Source: Bacteriovoracaceae bacterium (lineage in GTDB: Bacteria; Bdellovibrionota; Bacteriovoracia; Bacteriovoracales; Bacteriovoracaceae). Taken from it: 64,000 nt of DNA. Within the stretch, counting starts at the first letter, position 1; every line of letters starts with the position of its first letter. Positions 42,636 through 53,100 of this stretch are shown piece after piece. The DNA lies in contig CANEUH010000010.1 in NCBI GenBank assembly GCA_947441615.1, positions 1-64,000 of the forward strand, given 5' to 3'. The notes beneath the pieces are model-generated. The model was not told where the DNA came from and did not search any database. It saw only the letters and a program-made list of their open reading frames with translations. Position numbers and translations under genes: made by a program.

Positions 42636-43423
42636 TGAACTTTGCCAATCAACAAATCACTTATGTCTTTGTCTTGTATGGGATTGTGGTACTCATCCCA
42701 TTTTTTATATTCTGTAAAATGAAACCTGAAATCCTCTCGGCATGGAAAGTTGATCTCAAAAATAAAAAAGATACAAAAACTCATGAAGTCAAAACGACAG
42801 TATCAAGCTTCTTCGTTTTGTATGGAGTTCTCCTACTTGCTGGGCTTTTTAGAGATAATGGGATTTTGACTTTCAAAGAGAATTTACCAGACTGGTATTA
42901 TGTTCTCTCTTTCCCATTAGTCGTTATTCTCCATGACACTTACTTCTACTGGACTCATTTTTTAATGCATAAATCAAAATTTCTTTTTCAATTTCATAAA
43001 GATCACCACATTGGACATGACGCCACACCCTTAGATGTTTATGCCTTTCATCCTATAGAAGCATTCGTTCATTTTATATTTTTCTTAATCTACCCACTGA
43101 TAATTCCGTCAAGCCTTGCGACCATGCAGTTTATGTTCATTTGGATGCTCGTATGTAATTCAGCCGGCCACTTGTCTTATGAATTTTATCCGAAATATCT
43201 TTATGATTTTCCGATCATTAAACAATTTAATACGGCCACACATCACCTCATGCATCACAAATTCTATAATTCAAATTTTAGCCTTTATTACAACTGGTGG
43301 GACCGCTGGATGGGAACTAATCATAAAGATTATTTCGAGACATACCAAAATATAAAAAAAGAAACTGAAATAAAAGCCCGGATTAAAGATAAAATGGAGA
43401 TAGATCTTTCAGCCATCAATTAA
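42632..43423 (+). CDS. Di-iron fatty acid hydroxylase / sterol desaturase family protein (2)
   Basis: The 263-residue membrane protein has the histidine boxes HDTYFYWTH, FHKDHHIGH and THHLMHH of the sterol desaturase / fatty acid hydroxylase family, in the order of sphingolipid C4-hydroxylase and related proteins. It has four or five transmembrane segments. The start is GTG at 42632 or ATG at 42635, each with AAAGGAG upstream. It is the last gene of the trio and overlaps the convergent acyltransferase-like gene by 15 bp. Confidence 0.87.
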   Translation: MMNFANQQITYVFVLYGIVVLIPFFIFCKMKPEILSAWKVDLKNKKDTKTHEVKTTVSSFFVLYGVLLLAGLFRDNGILTFKENLPDWYYVLSFPLVVILHDTYFYWTHFLMHKSKFLFQFHKDHHIGHDATPLDVYAFHPIEAFVHFIFFLIYPLIIPSSLATMQFMFIWMLVCNSAGHLSYEFYPKYLYDFPIIKQFNTATHHLMHHKFYNSNFSLYYNWWDRWMGTNHKDYFETYQNIKKETEIKARIKDKMEIDLSAIN

Positions 43424-44356
43424 ATTTTTTTTCCATCTCTGAAGAGCTTCCTTTGCTATCTCTGGAGAGCGAGTTAATCTCGGATGAAAAATGACACTCA
43501 AACACTGCTCTCCATTCATTGAACCCGTCATCGCTCCAAACGGCTGAGTCTTAATCACCGGCGGGAAACCAAACCACTTCGAACGAAGCGAAGTACCTTC
43601 GCGAGATTTCCAATTGCCTAAGTTTGTGAAAACTCCGGTTCTCACTTGAAGAAAATCGTTTAAAATAACTAATAATCGTAAAAGAATGGGGCCAATAAAT
43701 CTACCAATGGTTATCCCAACGTGTCCACCAAGTGCTTCACCTCTAAAAAGAGACCTTTTCAGGTTCTTATCAAGATCTAAAATTTGTAATTTTTCTGTGA
43801 TTCTTGCATCGATGAAACCTGTAATATTTCCTGAATGATCTGAAAAATCAGTCCTAAGATTTACCGGAATCAACCAATACCTTGGTAAAAGTGAAGGTTT
43901 CAAATACGGTTTAACGGCTAAGTCTAAATGATAAAGAAAATAAGAATTTCTACTTACTCCCAGTTCCTTCGCCTTTGCCCACACCTTTTCTGTCTCAGAT
44001 TGACTCAGAGTACACCAGGCCCGAGAAAGAGGTTTCTCGGATCTTTTTAACCAAATCTCTTTAAGCTTCCATTTTGGACTATAAAAAGGAATTTTCACGA
44101 GATATCGAATAAAGTTAATGGCATATGCGAAGCTTTCCGGACGAGGTCTCTTTGGTAGTTCTGGTAAAAGAAAATCTGTCTCACCTCTTTCTTTCATGAT
44201 GGATAAAAATCCACCAATGCCATCCATATCCCCATGAAAAAAATCGGATTCAATCATCTGACCTGAATTCGTTTCTTCAATTACAGTGAATGAAGAAAAC
44301 TCTCCCCTTTCTTCAAGAACTTTAAACCAGTAATGAATCGATTCTTGCGGTTTCAT
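43409..44356 (-). CDS. Condensation/acyltransferase-superfamily protein
   Basis: The 315-residue protein has an HxxxDG-type motif, FFHGDMDGIGGF (about 39-50), the hallmark of CoA-dependent acyltransferases such as the condensation domain and WS/DGAT families. A later NLRTDFSDHSGNITGF segment resembles the conserved NxxGN region of these folds. Normal condensation domains are about 430-450 residues, so this is a compact form. I infer acyl transfer to a hydroxyl or amine. It overlaps the P450 gene by 4 nt and is last in the three-gene operon. Confidence 0.65.
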   Translation of the reverse strand: MKPQESIHYWFKVLEERGEFSSFTVIEETNSGQMIESDFFHGDMDGIGGFLSIMKERGETDFLLPELPKRPRPESFAYAINFIRYLVKIPFYSPKWKLKEIWLKRSEKPLSRAWCTLSQSETEKVWAKAKELGVSRNSYFLYHLDLAVKPYLKPSLLPRYWLIPVNLRTDFSDHSGNITGFIDARITEKLQILDLDKNLKRSLFRGEALGGHVGITIGRFIGPILLRLLVILNDFLQVRTGVFTNLGNWKSREGTSLRSKWFGFPPVIKTQPFGAMTGSMNGEQCLSVIFHPRLTRSPEIAKEALQRWKKNLIDG

Positions 44357-45687
44357 AGATTTGTGGGAATAAGTTTAATAGGCCTATCAGGATAGAGATT
44401 CACAAGAGGCTTCGGTTTAATGACAGAAAGATCTTCTTCCGAACTCACATTAAAACGCTTAAAGAAATTAAAAAGATAGAGTTGAATTTCAAATTGAGCT
44501 AGAGACATACCAATACAAGTCCTTGGACCTCTGGCAAAAGGAACAAAAGCATCCTCATTGTACTTTCCTTCAAACCGGGAAGGATCAAAATGGTTGGGAT
44601 TCTTCCAACTGGAGCTATTTCTACCAAGGAAAAAGGGAGAGATGAGAATGAGAGTACCTTTTTTAATTTTTATATTTTTTAATTGAAAATCTTCAGCCGC
44701 CTCACGTGAGAATAGCCAAACAGCTGGGTACATTCTTAGCGTTTCGTTGATTACTTGACCCATTTTGGGAACTTGCTTAAGAAATAAAAAAGAATTTTCT
44801 TCGTCAGTTGGAAGCTCAATGGCGCCTAACTCAGTAATAAGATTTTTTTGTATTTCCTTATTTTCAGGACGAGAGAGTTCCATTAGTGACCAAGTAAGAG
44901 TCAAGGCGGTAGTCTCGTTTCCAGCGATCAGCATTGTAACAAGTTCATTTCGAAGCTCAGTCATCGAAAAGTTTTTATTTTCTGCCTGGATCATTTCAAG
45001 ATATCTTGAGAGAAGATCCTTGTATTGATGAGCGTTTGAATTTTTAAGACGTCTTTCAATAATTCCATCAACAATTTTGTGGATAGTTGAACTCAGTTTC
45101 CTAAAGATTATATTTGTCGGCAATGGAAGCTTATCCATAATAGGAAATGGATAAAGTGCTACCTTTGTGCACTCATTTTGAATCCTCAAAACAGTATGGT
45201 GAAATTCGTCAAAGACTTCATCTATATCGTCCGAGAACATAATTTTGCTGATCACTCTAAATGTAAAATGAGCAATATGTGGGTAGGCATCGAAAGAAAC
45301 TCCATCCCTGAGTCTATCTAGTGAGCTTTTTACTTCCTTCTCGATAATTCCTCGATAACTAGCGATGATTTTTGTTTGAAAAATAGGTTGAGCTAAAACT
45401 CTCCTTTCTTTCCATCGGTCCCCATTACTTGTTAAAAGACTGTCCCCAATCAAAGGTGAAAGTACTTTATATCGTCGAGACTTAGGAAATATTGCCCACT
45501 TTTCAAGCAAGACCGTTTTTACAAGTTCAGGATCATTTAAAAAGAGTCCATTTAAGACTCCAAATGAAAATTGAAAAGATTCCCCATGATCCTTACGGAC
45601 ACTTTCAATATAATCAATAAGATTAGAGTGATGTTTCCAAACACCGTGAAGCAATTTAAGGTTTGAAACCTTTGTCATTTCGCTCAT
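44353..45687 (-). CDS. Cytochrome P450
   Basis: The 444-residue protein has every P450 landmark: the I-helix oxygen-binding AGNETTALT (255-263), the ExxR motif ETLR (315-318), the PERF-like FDPSRF (367-372) and the haem loop FARGPRTCIG with the thiolate ligand Cys391. There is no N-terminal anchor, so it is soluble. The sequence style is like bacterial CYP102/CYP4-related fatty-acid hydroxylases, but the substrate is unknown. No ferredoxin or reductase gene is adjacent. It is coupled by 4-nt overlaps to the methyltransferase upstream and the acyltransferase downstream. Confidence 0.95.
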   Translation of the reverse strand: MSEMTKVSNLKLLHGVWKHHSNLIDYIESVRKDHGESFQFSFGVLNGLFLNDPELVKTVLLEKWAIFPKSRRYKVLSPLIGDSLLTSNGDRWKERRVLAQPIFQTKIIASYRGIIEKEVKSSLDRLRDGVSFDAYPHIAHFTFRVISKIMFSDDIDEVFDEFHHTVLRIQNECTKVALYPFPIMDKLPLPTNIIFRKLSSTIHKIVDGIIERRLKNSNAHQYKDLLSRYLEMIQAENKNFSMTELRNELVTMLIAGNETTALTLTWSLMELSRPENKEIQKNLITELGAIELPTDEENSFLFLKQVPKMGQVINETLRMYPAVWLFSREAAEDFQLKNIKIKKGTLILISPFFLGRNSSSWKNPNHFDPSRFEGKYNEDAFVPFARGPRTCIGMSLAQFEIQLYLFNFFKRFNVSSEEDLSVIKPKPLVNLYPDRPIKLIPTNL

Positions 45688-46538
45688 GCCTTATCTGCCT
45701 CAACCAAAACATAATCAATGAGACCTTTTTTCCAGGCCCACTCAAGTATATGGTCAATCACATGGCCAATACGGCCAGCAAACCAGCCTCTAATTCGAAC
45801 AAGCTCCTCTATGCATTCTTTCCTATTTTGCTCTTCACAGTAGCCCGGTATGACATATTCTCCCACGCAATGGACGACTACATTTTTAAAACCGGCTTTT
45901 TCCAAATTTTTCTTGTAGCCTTGTGGTGTATCAACATTCTCAAAGGGAATATTCCAAACCTTAGTGACTAATCGTAAAATAAAAGCCTCCAAAGGATTGG
46001 AAGGAAGTTTTTTTGCAACATAATCCGAAAAGACAACTCGTCCCGAATCATTAAGGACGCGATGACACTCTCCAAAAAATTTTTCTCTGGTATTAAAATG
46101 AACAATCCCCTCAATGCAAAGGATGTGAGAAAATTGTTGAGGCCCAAAAGGTAAATTCGTTGCAGTACCTTGGATAAATTCAACTTTATTAAGTTGATTT
46201 GCCTTTTCAACTCTCTTTCGAGCATGTTGAAGATGCTCAAACATTAAATCAAAGGCAACGATCTTTTTAGGAAAGAAATGGTTCAGAAGAACTACATCTT
46301 GACCACCCATACCACAGGCAACGTCTAATAATATTGAGTCCTGATTTAACCGGAGAAGTCCCCCAAGTTTTTTAACCAAAGTTTCTGCCGCTATCACATA
46401 ATCTTTGTTGCCATTTTCCCAATATCCAAAATTAAGATACCCACCATGAAAATCGTCAAAATTTTCTACCCCAAAGGCATAAAAATTTGACACTTTGTGC
46501 TCTTGGGTCGAGCTATCCCAAATAATTTTCTGACTCAT
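45684..46538 (-). CDS. SAM-dependent methyltransferase, sterol/tocopherol-type
   Basis: The 284-residue protein has motif I LLDVACGMGGQDVVLL, motif II VAFDLMFEHLQHAR, the post-motif FIQGTATNLPFGPQQFSHIL and a motif III region RVVFSDYVAKKL. The N-terminal HGGYLNFGYWENG segment and overall layout resemble small-molecule C- or O-methyltransferases of the UbiE/sterol type. It heads the minus-strand operon with a P450 and an acyltransferase-like protein, so it probably works on the same lipid or secondary metabolite. Confidence 0.85.
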   Translation of the reverse strand: MSQKIIWDSSTQEHKVSNFYAFGVENFDDFHGGYLNFGYWENGNKDYVIAAETLVKKLGGLLRLNQDSILLDVACGMGGQDVVLLNHFFPKKIVAFDLMFEHLQHARKRVEKANQLNKVEFIQGTATNLPFGPQQFSHILCIEGIVHFNTREKFFGECHRVLNDSGRVVFSDYVAKKLPSNPLEAFILRLVTKVWNIPFENVDTPQGYKKNLEKAGFKNVVVHCVGEYVIPGYCEEQNRKECIEELVRIRGWFAGRIGHVIDHILEWAWKKGLIDYVLVEADKA

Positions 46539-46613
46539 ATACCATTCCCGACCGGTTCTGTACGGTGTCTTTGTAATGAAATTTTTATAAACTCAGTTAC
46601 CATTTTAATACAT

Positions 46614-46946
46614 ATGAATTTTATCACCAAGAATATTCAAGGCCTAAAAGAAGTTTACACCTCACCTTGGAGAAAAATATCTATAGGTACATGGCGCATA
46701 ACTGGGGACTCCTCTGTTTTTGGAATGATTGAAATTAAAGTTGGGCCAGTACTCAAGTATCTAGAGAAACTAAATCATAAAAAAACAACGAAACTAAGTA
46801 TCACTGATTATTTGGCAAGAGCTCTTGCTTTAACTTTTAGAAACCATTCAGAAAAACGTGCTAAATCTCGTTGGATTTGTCCTCTACTACCTGCCACAAT
46901 ATCAAAAAGCATTAAGTACTACATGGAATATCCTGTTTTGTTATGA
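46614..46946 (+). CDS. Truncated E2-like acyltransferase fragment
   Basis: From an ATG at 46614 the 110-residue product matches only the first part of stand-alone, lipoyl-free E2-type acyltransferases: SPWRKISIGTWRITGDSSVFG, then KYLEKLN and LSITDYLARALALTF. Family members have about 250-300 residues and end with an HxxxDG catalytic motif; that part is missing here. The last roughly 30 residues do not look like the family, so a frameshift or truncation is likely, although no alternative frame clearly restores it. A 4-nt overlap with the permease gene suggests it is still translated. There is a -10-like TATAAA upstream and no clear ribosome-binding site. Confidence 0.55.
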   Translation: MNFITKNIQGLKEVYTSPWRKISIGTWRITGDSSVFGMIEIKVGPVLKYLEKLNHKKTTKLSITDYLARALALTFRNHSEKRAKSRWICPLLPATISKSIKYYMEYPVLL

Positions 46947-48139
46947 GTATAAAAGCGATTGTCCGATTCGCTCTAAAAACAATCTTCCGTCAGAAATCTC
47001 GGAATTTTTTTATCATATTTATTATTTGTCTCACCTGCGTTTTCTCCCTTATAAGCGCAGGACTTTTTGAGGGGAAAAATGAACAAATTGAAAAGGCGAT
47101 CCTTGCAACAGAGACCGGACTTTATCAATTAATTGAACAAAATTTTTACTCTAAATCTGACCCTACAACGCCAGCAGTCTTGAGTGATGATCTTGAAAAA
47201 AGACTTACAGGATTAATCTATACCCCGGAGCTTTTACTTAAAACGACTATTTTAAATCCTGAGGGTTCTCAAGAATTAACTCTCATAGGAATCGATGCAA
47301 AAACGCATGAGAAAATTTTCCCAATGAAGAATTTTATAAAAGGCACATGGCCAGTTACCGAATTAAATCCAAATGGAATTGTGATTGGTAAAAAATTTGC
47401 TGATAAGTTTAATCTATCCATTGGCGAAGAGGTTATTGTGACCTACCAAGACAAGAATAAGTCCATACAAAATGAGTCTTTACCAATTGTTGGCATTTAT
47501 TCAAAAAATGGGGAAGGATTTGAACGGAGCTATGCTTATGTGAAAAAAAACTGCCTTCAAACTCTTCTACAATTAGATGATGGAAGGAGTTTCAATAGAA
47601 TTATTTTTTCAACAAAAAATAATAATAAACCAATCATAAAAGAAGATCATTTAGTTTTAAAAGATTGGAATGATCTTCACCCAGAACTAAGTATCATGAT
47701 GAAGTTTCATAACGGTGTGACTCGGGTCCTTATTATTTTCATGCTCGTTATTGCCTATGTATCAATCACAACTCCTCTTAACATTCTGTGGGAAGAGAGA
47801 AAAGGAGAGATAAAATTACTTCGAACAATTGGCGCCAGTGAGAAAAGTTTATATATACTAGCCTCAGTGGAAGCCATCATTTTAACTTTTGCTGCATTAC
47901 TGACTTCGATCATCATTTGGTTAGTCCTTTATAGATATACAAAACTACATGGATTAGACTTTTCAATCATGGGTGAGGAATCAGTAACCAGAGGAGGAAT
48001 TCTTATCTCATCTGTTGTTTATCCTTCATTTAATTTTCTTCATTTTTCTATAATTATTTTTTTTCATGGCGCTCTTATTTACATTTCTCAACTCTTTGGT
48101 ATTAAGAAATTACTCATGAAGGAGCGTGAGTGTGAATAA
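46943..48139 (+). CDS. FtsX/MacB-type ABC permease subunit (1)
   Basis: The 398-residue protein has an N-terminal transmembrane helix (about 18-40), a large extracytoplasmic domain of about 210 residues, and three C-terminal helices (about 258-282, 305-335 and 350-390). This is the LolC/MacB (FtsX-family) topology used for lipoprotein, lipid or metabolite extraction and export. The cytoplasmic coupling motif IKLLRTIGASEKSLY is well conserved. No ATPase gene is adjacent, so it must use one encoded elsewhere. It overlaps the E2-like fragment by 4 nt. Confidence 0.85.
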   Translation: MSIKAIVRFALKTIFRQKSRNFFIIFIICLTCVFSLISAGLFEGKNEQIEKAILATETGLYQLIEQNFYSKSDPTTPAVLSDDLEKRLTGLIYTPELLLKTTILNPEGSQELTLIGIDAKTHEKIFPMKNFIKGTWPVTELNPNGIVIGKKFADKFNLSIGEEVIVTYQDKNKSIQNESLPIVGIYSKNGEGFERSYAYVKKNCLQTLLQLDDGRSFNRIIFSTKNNNKPIIKEDHLVLKDWNDLHPELSIMMKFHNGVTRVLIIFMLVIAYVSITTPLNILWEERKGEIKLLRTIGASEKSLYILASVEAIILTFAALLTSIIIWLVLYRYTKLHGLDFSIMGEESVTRGGILISSVVYPSFNFLHFSIIIFFHGALIYISQLFGIKKLLMKERECE

Positions 48140-49322
48140 ATTATCTTTCTTAATAAAATTTTCATTACGAAACCTATCCCGGAGACCAGGCCGAACATTA
48201 TTTTTAATCATAGGCATGGCCCTCGCACATGCCCTTACAATATGGATTTTAACTTTCAGAGAAAGTTCATATAAAACGATGATGGATAATGTGCTCGGTA
48301 TGAAATATGGACAGGAGCAAATAACACAAAAAAACTATTATGATTTTGTAAATGGATCAATAGATCCCTTTAAGACAATAAAAATAGATTCTTTTGAAAA
48401 AATAAGAGGCCCAATAACTTTTAGAACGCAAGCGACAACATTAATAGCATCTGATACAAATGCGATACCTGTCGTGCTTAATGGTTATGATCTCAAAGCT
48501 GAACTAAAGTACTCAAAACTTAACACCATTCTTCCAAAAAATTTTAAATTAAACACTCCTTTCCCAATCATTCTTGGGAAAAGATTGGCCGAAATTTTAT
48601 CCGTTCAGGAAGGTTCAACAATAGCTGTTATTGGACAAGCAATAGATGGCTCAGTTGCAAATGAACTTTTTACCGTCGAGAAAATACTAGATCTTGGTGG
48701 TGGGGAATTTGAAAAAACATACGCAATCACAAATTTAGACTCAATGCAGAATTTCTTGTCTCTTTCAAAAAACTCGGCACATGTATTGGTTAACTTTGGA
48801 GATGAAATCTCAAAAAATAAAATTTCAAATCAATTAGAAATCATTAATTGGAAGAAGCTTTTGCCTGAAATTGCCTCTAGCTCTGGATTTATGCAAAGGT
48901 TCACACGATTTTATGCCATTTTCTTTTCACTCGTTGCAAGTCTGGCCATGATCAACACTGTCTCACTATCATTTCTTGAAAGAGTCAATGAATACAGAAC
49001 CTGCCTTATTATTGGGTCACCTCATCATTGGCTCAAAAAATCTATGGGAATTGAAATCCTACTGATCACAGGATTCTCTCTAATCCTTGGAAATATTTTC
49101 ATTCTAGTTACAATAGGTTTTTTTCATTTGTTTCCACTCAACCTTTCACTATTAACCGGTGGTGAGCCACTACAAATGGGAGGAATGGTTATGACACAAG
49201 ATGTAGACCTTAGACCTGAGGCATGGATTTTCTTCTCGATAAATGCACTTTTTATAGTCACTCAACTTTTTGCATCAATCTATCCGATGAACATCATAAT
49301 GAAAAAAAGTCAGAGAATTTAA
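48132..49322 (+). CDS. FtsX/MacB-type ABC permease subunit (2)
   Basis: The second permease has the same layout: helix at about 20-40, a long periplasmic domain and three C-terminal helices. The ORF opens at a GTG at 48126, but a GTG two codons later (48132) is spaced correctly from the GGAG at 48121-48124 and is preferred. It overlaps the first permease by 8 nt. The coupling segment RVNEYRTCLIIGSPHHWLKK is present but diverged from the first. Together the two would form a heterodimeric LolCE-like pair. Confidence 0.82.
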   Translation: MNKLSFLIKFSLRNLSRRPGRTLFLIIGMALAHALTIWILTFRESSYKTMMDNVLGMKYGQEQITQKNYYDFVNGSIDPFKTIKIDSFEKIRGPITFRTQATTLIASDTNAIPVVLNGYDLKAELKYSKLNTILPKNFKLNTPFPIILGKRLAEILSVQEGSTIAVIGQAIDGSVANELFTVEKILDLGGGEFEKTYAITNLDSMQNFLSLSKNSAHVLVNFGDEISKNKISNQLEIINWKKLLPEIASSSGFMQRFTRFYAIFFSLVASLAMINTVSLSFLERVNEYRTCLIIGSPHHWLKKSMGIEILLITGFSLILGNIFILVTIGFFHLFPLNLSLLTGGEPLQMGGMVMTQDVDLRPEAWIFFSINALFIVTQLFASIYPMNIIMKKSQRI

Positions 49323-50110
49323 TGAATATTTTAAAAAAGAATTTTGGAAAGAGAAAACAACTTTTTGAAATTCAGGACTTTCCATCGTGCCCTAAAGTAG
49401 TCAGAGATGGAGTTACAGATCTACTCGTACTTAATTTAAAAATAGTTCCTATCTATGCGCCGGTTATCCCCTGGCTTTCTAAATTTGCAAAAATAACAAA
49501 CGGTCATTGGGTTGATTTATGTGCGGGTGCCGGAGGGGGAAGCCTTATATTAAAAGAAAAATTACCAGGCCAAATAAAAAAATTGATCTTAACTGATCTC
49601 TATCCACACGAACCAAAAAATATATTGCCAGAAAATGTGATCGCTTATCAAAAACCAGTAGATGCTCGAAATGTTCCAATTGAGCTAAAAGGCTTTAGAA
49701 CACTTTTTACTTCCTTCCATCATCTGAATGATCAAGTGGCCTTAGAAGTTTTAAAAAATGCCATGAATACAAACACTCCTTTAGGTATTTTTGAATTCAC
49801 AGATAGATCTATTTATTGCTTACTCCTCATGCTTCCAAGTTTTTTTACTTCATTTTTTCTTATACCTTTCATAAGGCCCTGGAAACTATCTCGCTTTTTT
49901 TGGACATATTTTATACCCTTAATTCCAATCGTGACTTTGATAGATATTACACTTTCTTGCTTTAGAACAAGAAATGTTGAAGAAATGAACACACTTCTTT
50001 CTGAGATCAAATCAGAAAATTACAAATGGGAAAATGGGAAGATTCCAACTTATTTTGGACTGTCAATTACTTATACTATCGGTCTACCAACGGAAGTCGG
50101 CGACAAATAA
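49322..50110 (+). CDS. Class I methyltransferase-like protein with hydrophobic insert
   Basis: The start is placed at an ATG that overlaps the permease stop by 1 nt (TAATG). The frame is open upstream from 49223, but that part lies within the permease gene. The 262-residue protein has a SAM-binding-like motif WVDLCAGAGGGSLIL and an acidic LILTDLYPHEP. A hydrophobic region at about 160-215 (LLLMLPSFFTSFFLIPF, FIPLIPIVTLIDITL) suggests membrane association. The family is not certain. It sits between the permeases and the dehydratase activase, consistent with work on a lipophilic molecule. Confidence 0.7.
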   Translation: MNILKKNFGKRKQLFEIQDFPSCPKVVRDGVTDLLVLNLKIVPIYAPVIPWLSKFAKITNGHWVDLCAGAGGGSLILKEKLPGQIKKLILTDLYPHEPKNILPENVIAYQKPVDARNVPIELKGFRTLFTSFHHLNDQVALEVLKNAMNTNTPLGIFEFTDRSIYCLLLMLPSFFTSFFLIPFIRPWKLSRFFWTYFIPLIPIVTLIDITLSCFRTRNVEEMNTLLSEIKSENYKWENGKIPTYFGLSITYTIGLPTEVGDK

Positions 50111-50166
50111 GGTCAGGAATTTTTAAACTTATCTTTGATTAACCATTGTGATTAAATAATATAATT

Positions 50167-53100
50167 ATGAATGAAGGAATGATTTATATAGGTATAGATG
50201 TTGGTTCTACTACGGTGAAGCTGGCCGTCCTTGATAAGAATTTATCCATTCTTTTTTCAAAATATGATCGCCATCATACCAAGCAAGCGAGTTGCGTCTT
50301 AGACATTTTGCTACAACTTGAAAATCAATTTCCACAAATTAAAAATGGCCAATGTAAATTTTTTATGACCGGTTCGGGTGCAAGTACTCTTGCTCCAAAA
50401 ATTGGTGCTCGCTTCGTACAGGAAGTAAATGCAGTTGCATTTGCTGTGGAGAAACTCCACCCTAGAGCAAGAAGTGTCTTTGAACTTGGAGGACAGGACG
50501 CAAAAGTTATTTTCTTTAAGGAAAATGAGAATAATGAAAAAAGAACCCTAACTTACATGAACGATAAATGTGCGTCTGGAACTGGTGCAACAATTGATAA
50601 GTGCATGTTAAAAGTTGGAATGGAACCAGAGAAACTCATCAACATAAAATTTAAACCTGAAAAACTACACCATGTTGCAGCTAAATGTGGTGTTTTTGCT
50701 GAAACTGACATTGTGAACCTCATCAAGTCTGGAATCCCAAAAGAAGACATTATGAATTCACTGGCAGACGCTATAGTGAATCAAAATCTTTCCGTTCTAA
50801 CAAGAGGCAATACTCCCCGGGATGAGATTATCCTTTTAGGTGGGCCAAATACTTATCTTCCGTTCCTCGTCGAATGCTGGAGATATAGAATTCAAAAAAC
50901 TTGGGAGGAAAGAGGGTTCAGAGAATTACTAGAGGGAAATATTGAAGATAAAATATTCGTTCCAGAGAATTCTCTCTATTATGCGGCCTTAGGATCGTGC
51001 TACTTTGGAATCAATAGTTATAGTTCAGAAGAGTATAAAGGCGTCAGTGATTTACAAAATTTCATTTCTGGCGGAAGAAAAGAAGAATTAATGGCAATTG
51101 CAGGAGACCCATTGATTCGATCTGAAGAAGAATTAAAAACATTCAAAGATAACTATAGTGTCCCCTCGTTTATACCCAAATATTTTAAACCATATGAAAA
51201 AGTTGTCGCCTATCTTGGACTAGATGGAGGTTCAACTTCAACAAAATGTGCCCTAATTGATCAAGAAGGGAACTTAATATTAAAAGTCTACACCCTATCG
51301 AGAGGAAATCCATTCGAAGATTTTAAAATTCTAATTGAAAAAATCGAAAAACATTTTAAAGAATTGGAAGTTACACTTGTCATCAATGGGTTTGGTGTCA
51401 CTGGCTATGCAGCAGCTATCTTTGAAAAGGTTTTTCTCGCAGATGTTAATGTTATAGAAACTGTTGCCCATATGAAGAGTTCACAAAAGATATTTGGGAA
51501 TGCGGACGTTATTTGTGACATTGGTGGACAGGATATAAAAGTACTTTTCTTGAAAGCAGATGAACTGTCTAACTTCAAACTTTCAAACCAATGTTCGGCC
51601 GGAAATGGGATGATCTTACAAGGGATGGCAGAACAATTTGGGCACACTGCTCATGAATATGCAGATCTAGCATTCAAAGCTGAGCTTGCACCAAATTTTT
51701 CATACGGATGTGGAGTCTTTTTAGACTCAGACAGAGTCAATTTTCAAAAACAAGGTTTTTCAAAAGAAGAAATTATGGCAGGACTCGCTCAAGTTCTTCC
51801 AAAAAATATTTGGCAATACGTTGTTCAAGTTCCAAGGCTTGAGAGTTTTGGAAAAAGATTTGTTCTCCAAGGTGGCACTCAATATAACCAAGCTGCCCTA
51901 AAGGCCCAAGTAGATTATATAAAGAAAAGGGTAAAGGGTGCAGAAGTCTTTGTGCATCCACATCCCGGTGAGGCGGGCGCCATTGGCGCCGCCCTTGAAG
52001 CAAAAGAAACTGTTGAACTAAGGGGATATACAACATTCATCGGACTAGAGGATGCTTACCATCTAAAGTATTCAACAAAATCTGATGAATCAACACGATG
52101 TCATTTTTGTCCAAATCACTGCACTAGAACATTTGTAGATACACTTACTCCCAATGGGAAATCGGCTAGATATATATCAGGATTTTCCTGCGAAAAAGGA
52201 ACTGTTGAGGATAAGGAAGCTTTAAAAAAGCTGATGCAGACGAATGCATTAAAGAAAAAAAACAATCCTAATCTTGTTAGAATTCAAGCAAAAGAAATTT
52301 TCTCAACAGATATTCATGTAGCAAAATATCAGACAAATATTTTTGATAAGATCCTAGGAAGCGAGAGAGATCGCTCACATATAAAAATAGCGATGCCTCG
52401 GGTTCTAAACATGTGGATCATGGCACCATTTTTTAATGCTTATTTTCTTTCAATTGGAATAAAAAAAGAAAACATTATTTGGTCATCAGAGACAAACGAA
52501 CAAATGTCAAAAGAGGGAATGAAGTACGGATCTATAGACCCATGCTTTCCAGCAAAAGTGGCCCAAGCGCATATTCATCAATTAATTTATAATGAAAAAA
52601 TGGGAATAATCTATTTCCCCGCTATCACTCATACTCCAAACTTCTTAGAAAGAGTTGTGAACAGCACAAGTTGCCCAGTGGTCCAGGGAACTCCCCTCGT
52701 CATGAGATCATCATTCACCACAGAAAAAGACTATTTCAAAGAACATAACATTACATTGATTAATGATGCTATCGATTTTCAAAACATAGGGTATTTAAAA
52801 AAACAACTCTTCAAAACATGGGGAGCCATTCTCGGTCTCACGAAGGGAGAAAATCATTTTGCTGTTGATGAGGGATTAAAAGCATTGAGCCAATTTGAAC
52901 TTAAAATGGAAAAAATGGGTCAAGAAATTATTGAGAAGGCTGAGTCACAAAAAACAATTGCGATTTTACTTATTGGAAGACCGTATCACCTGGATCCTGG
53001 ACTAAACCATCAGATATTAGATGAGATTCAAAACTTAGGATTTCCAATACTCACCATGACTTCAATCCCAAAAAACAAAAAGTGGCTTTCGAAGTATTTT

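Noticed and set aside
46858-47070. Alternative +1 frame at the end of the E2-like fragment as evidence of a frameshift
   Set aside because: The translated segment does not convincingly continue the E2-like family, so a frameshift cannot be claimed.
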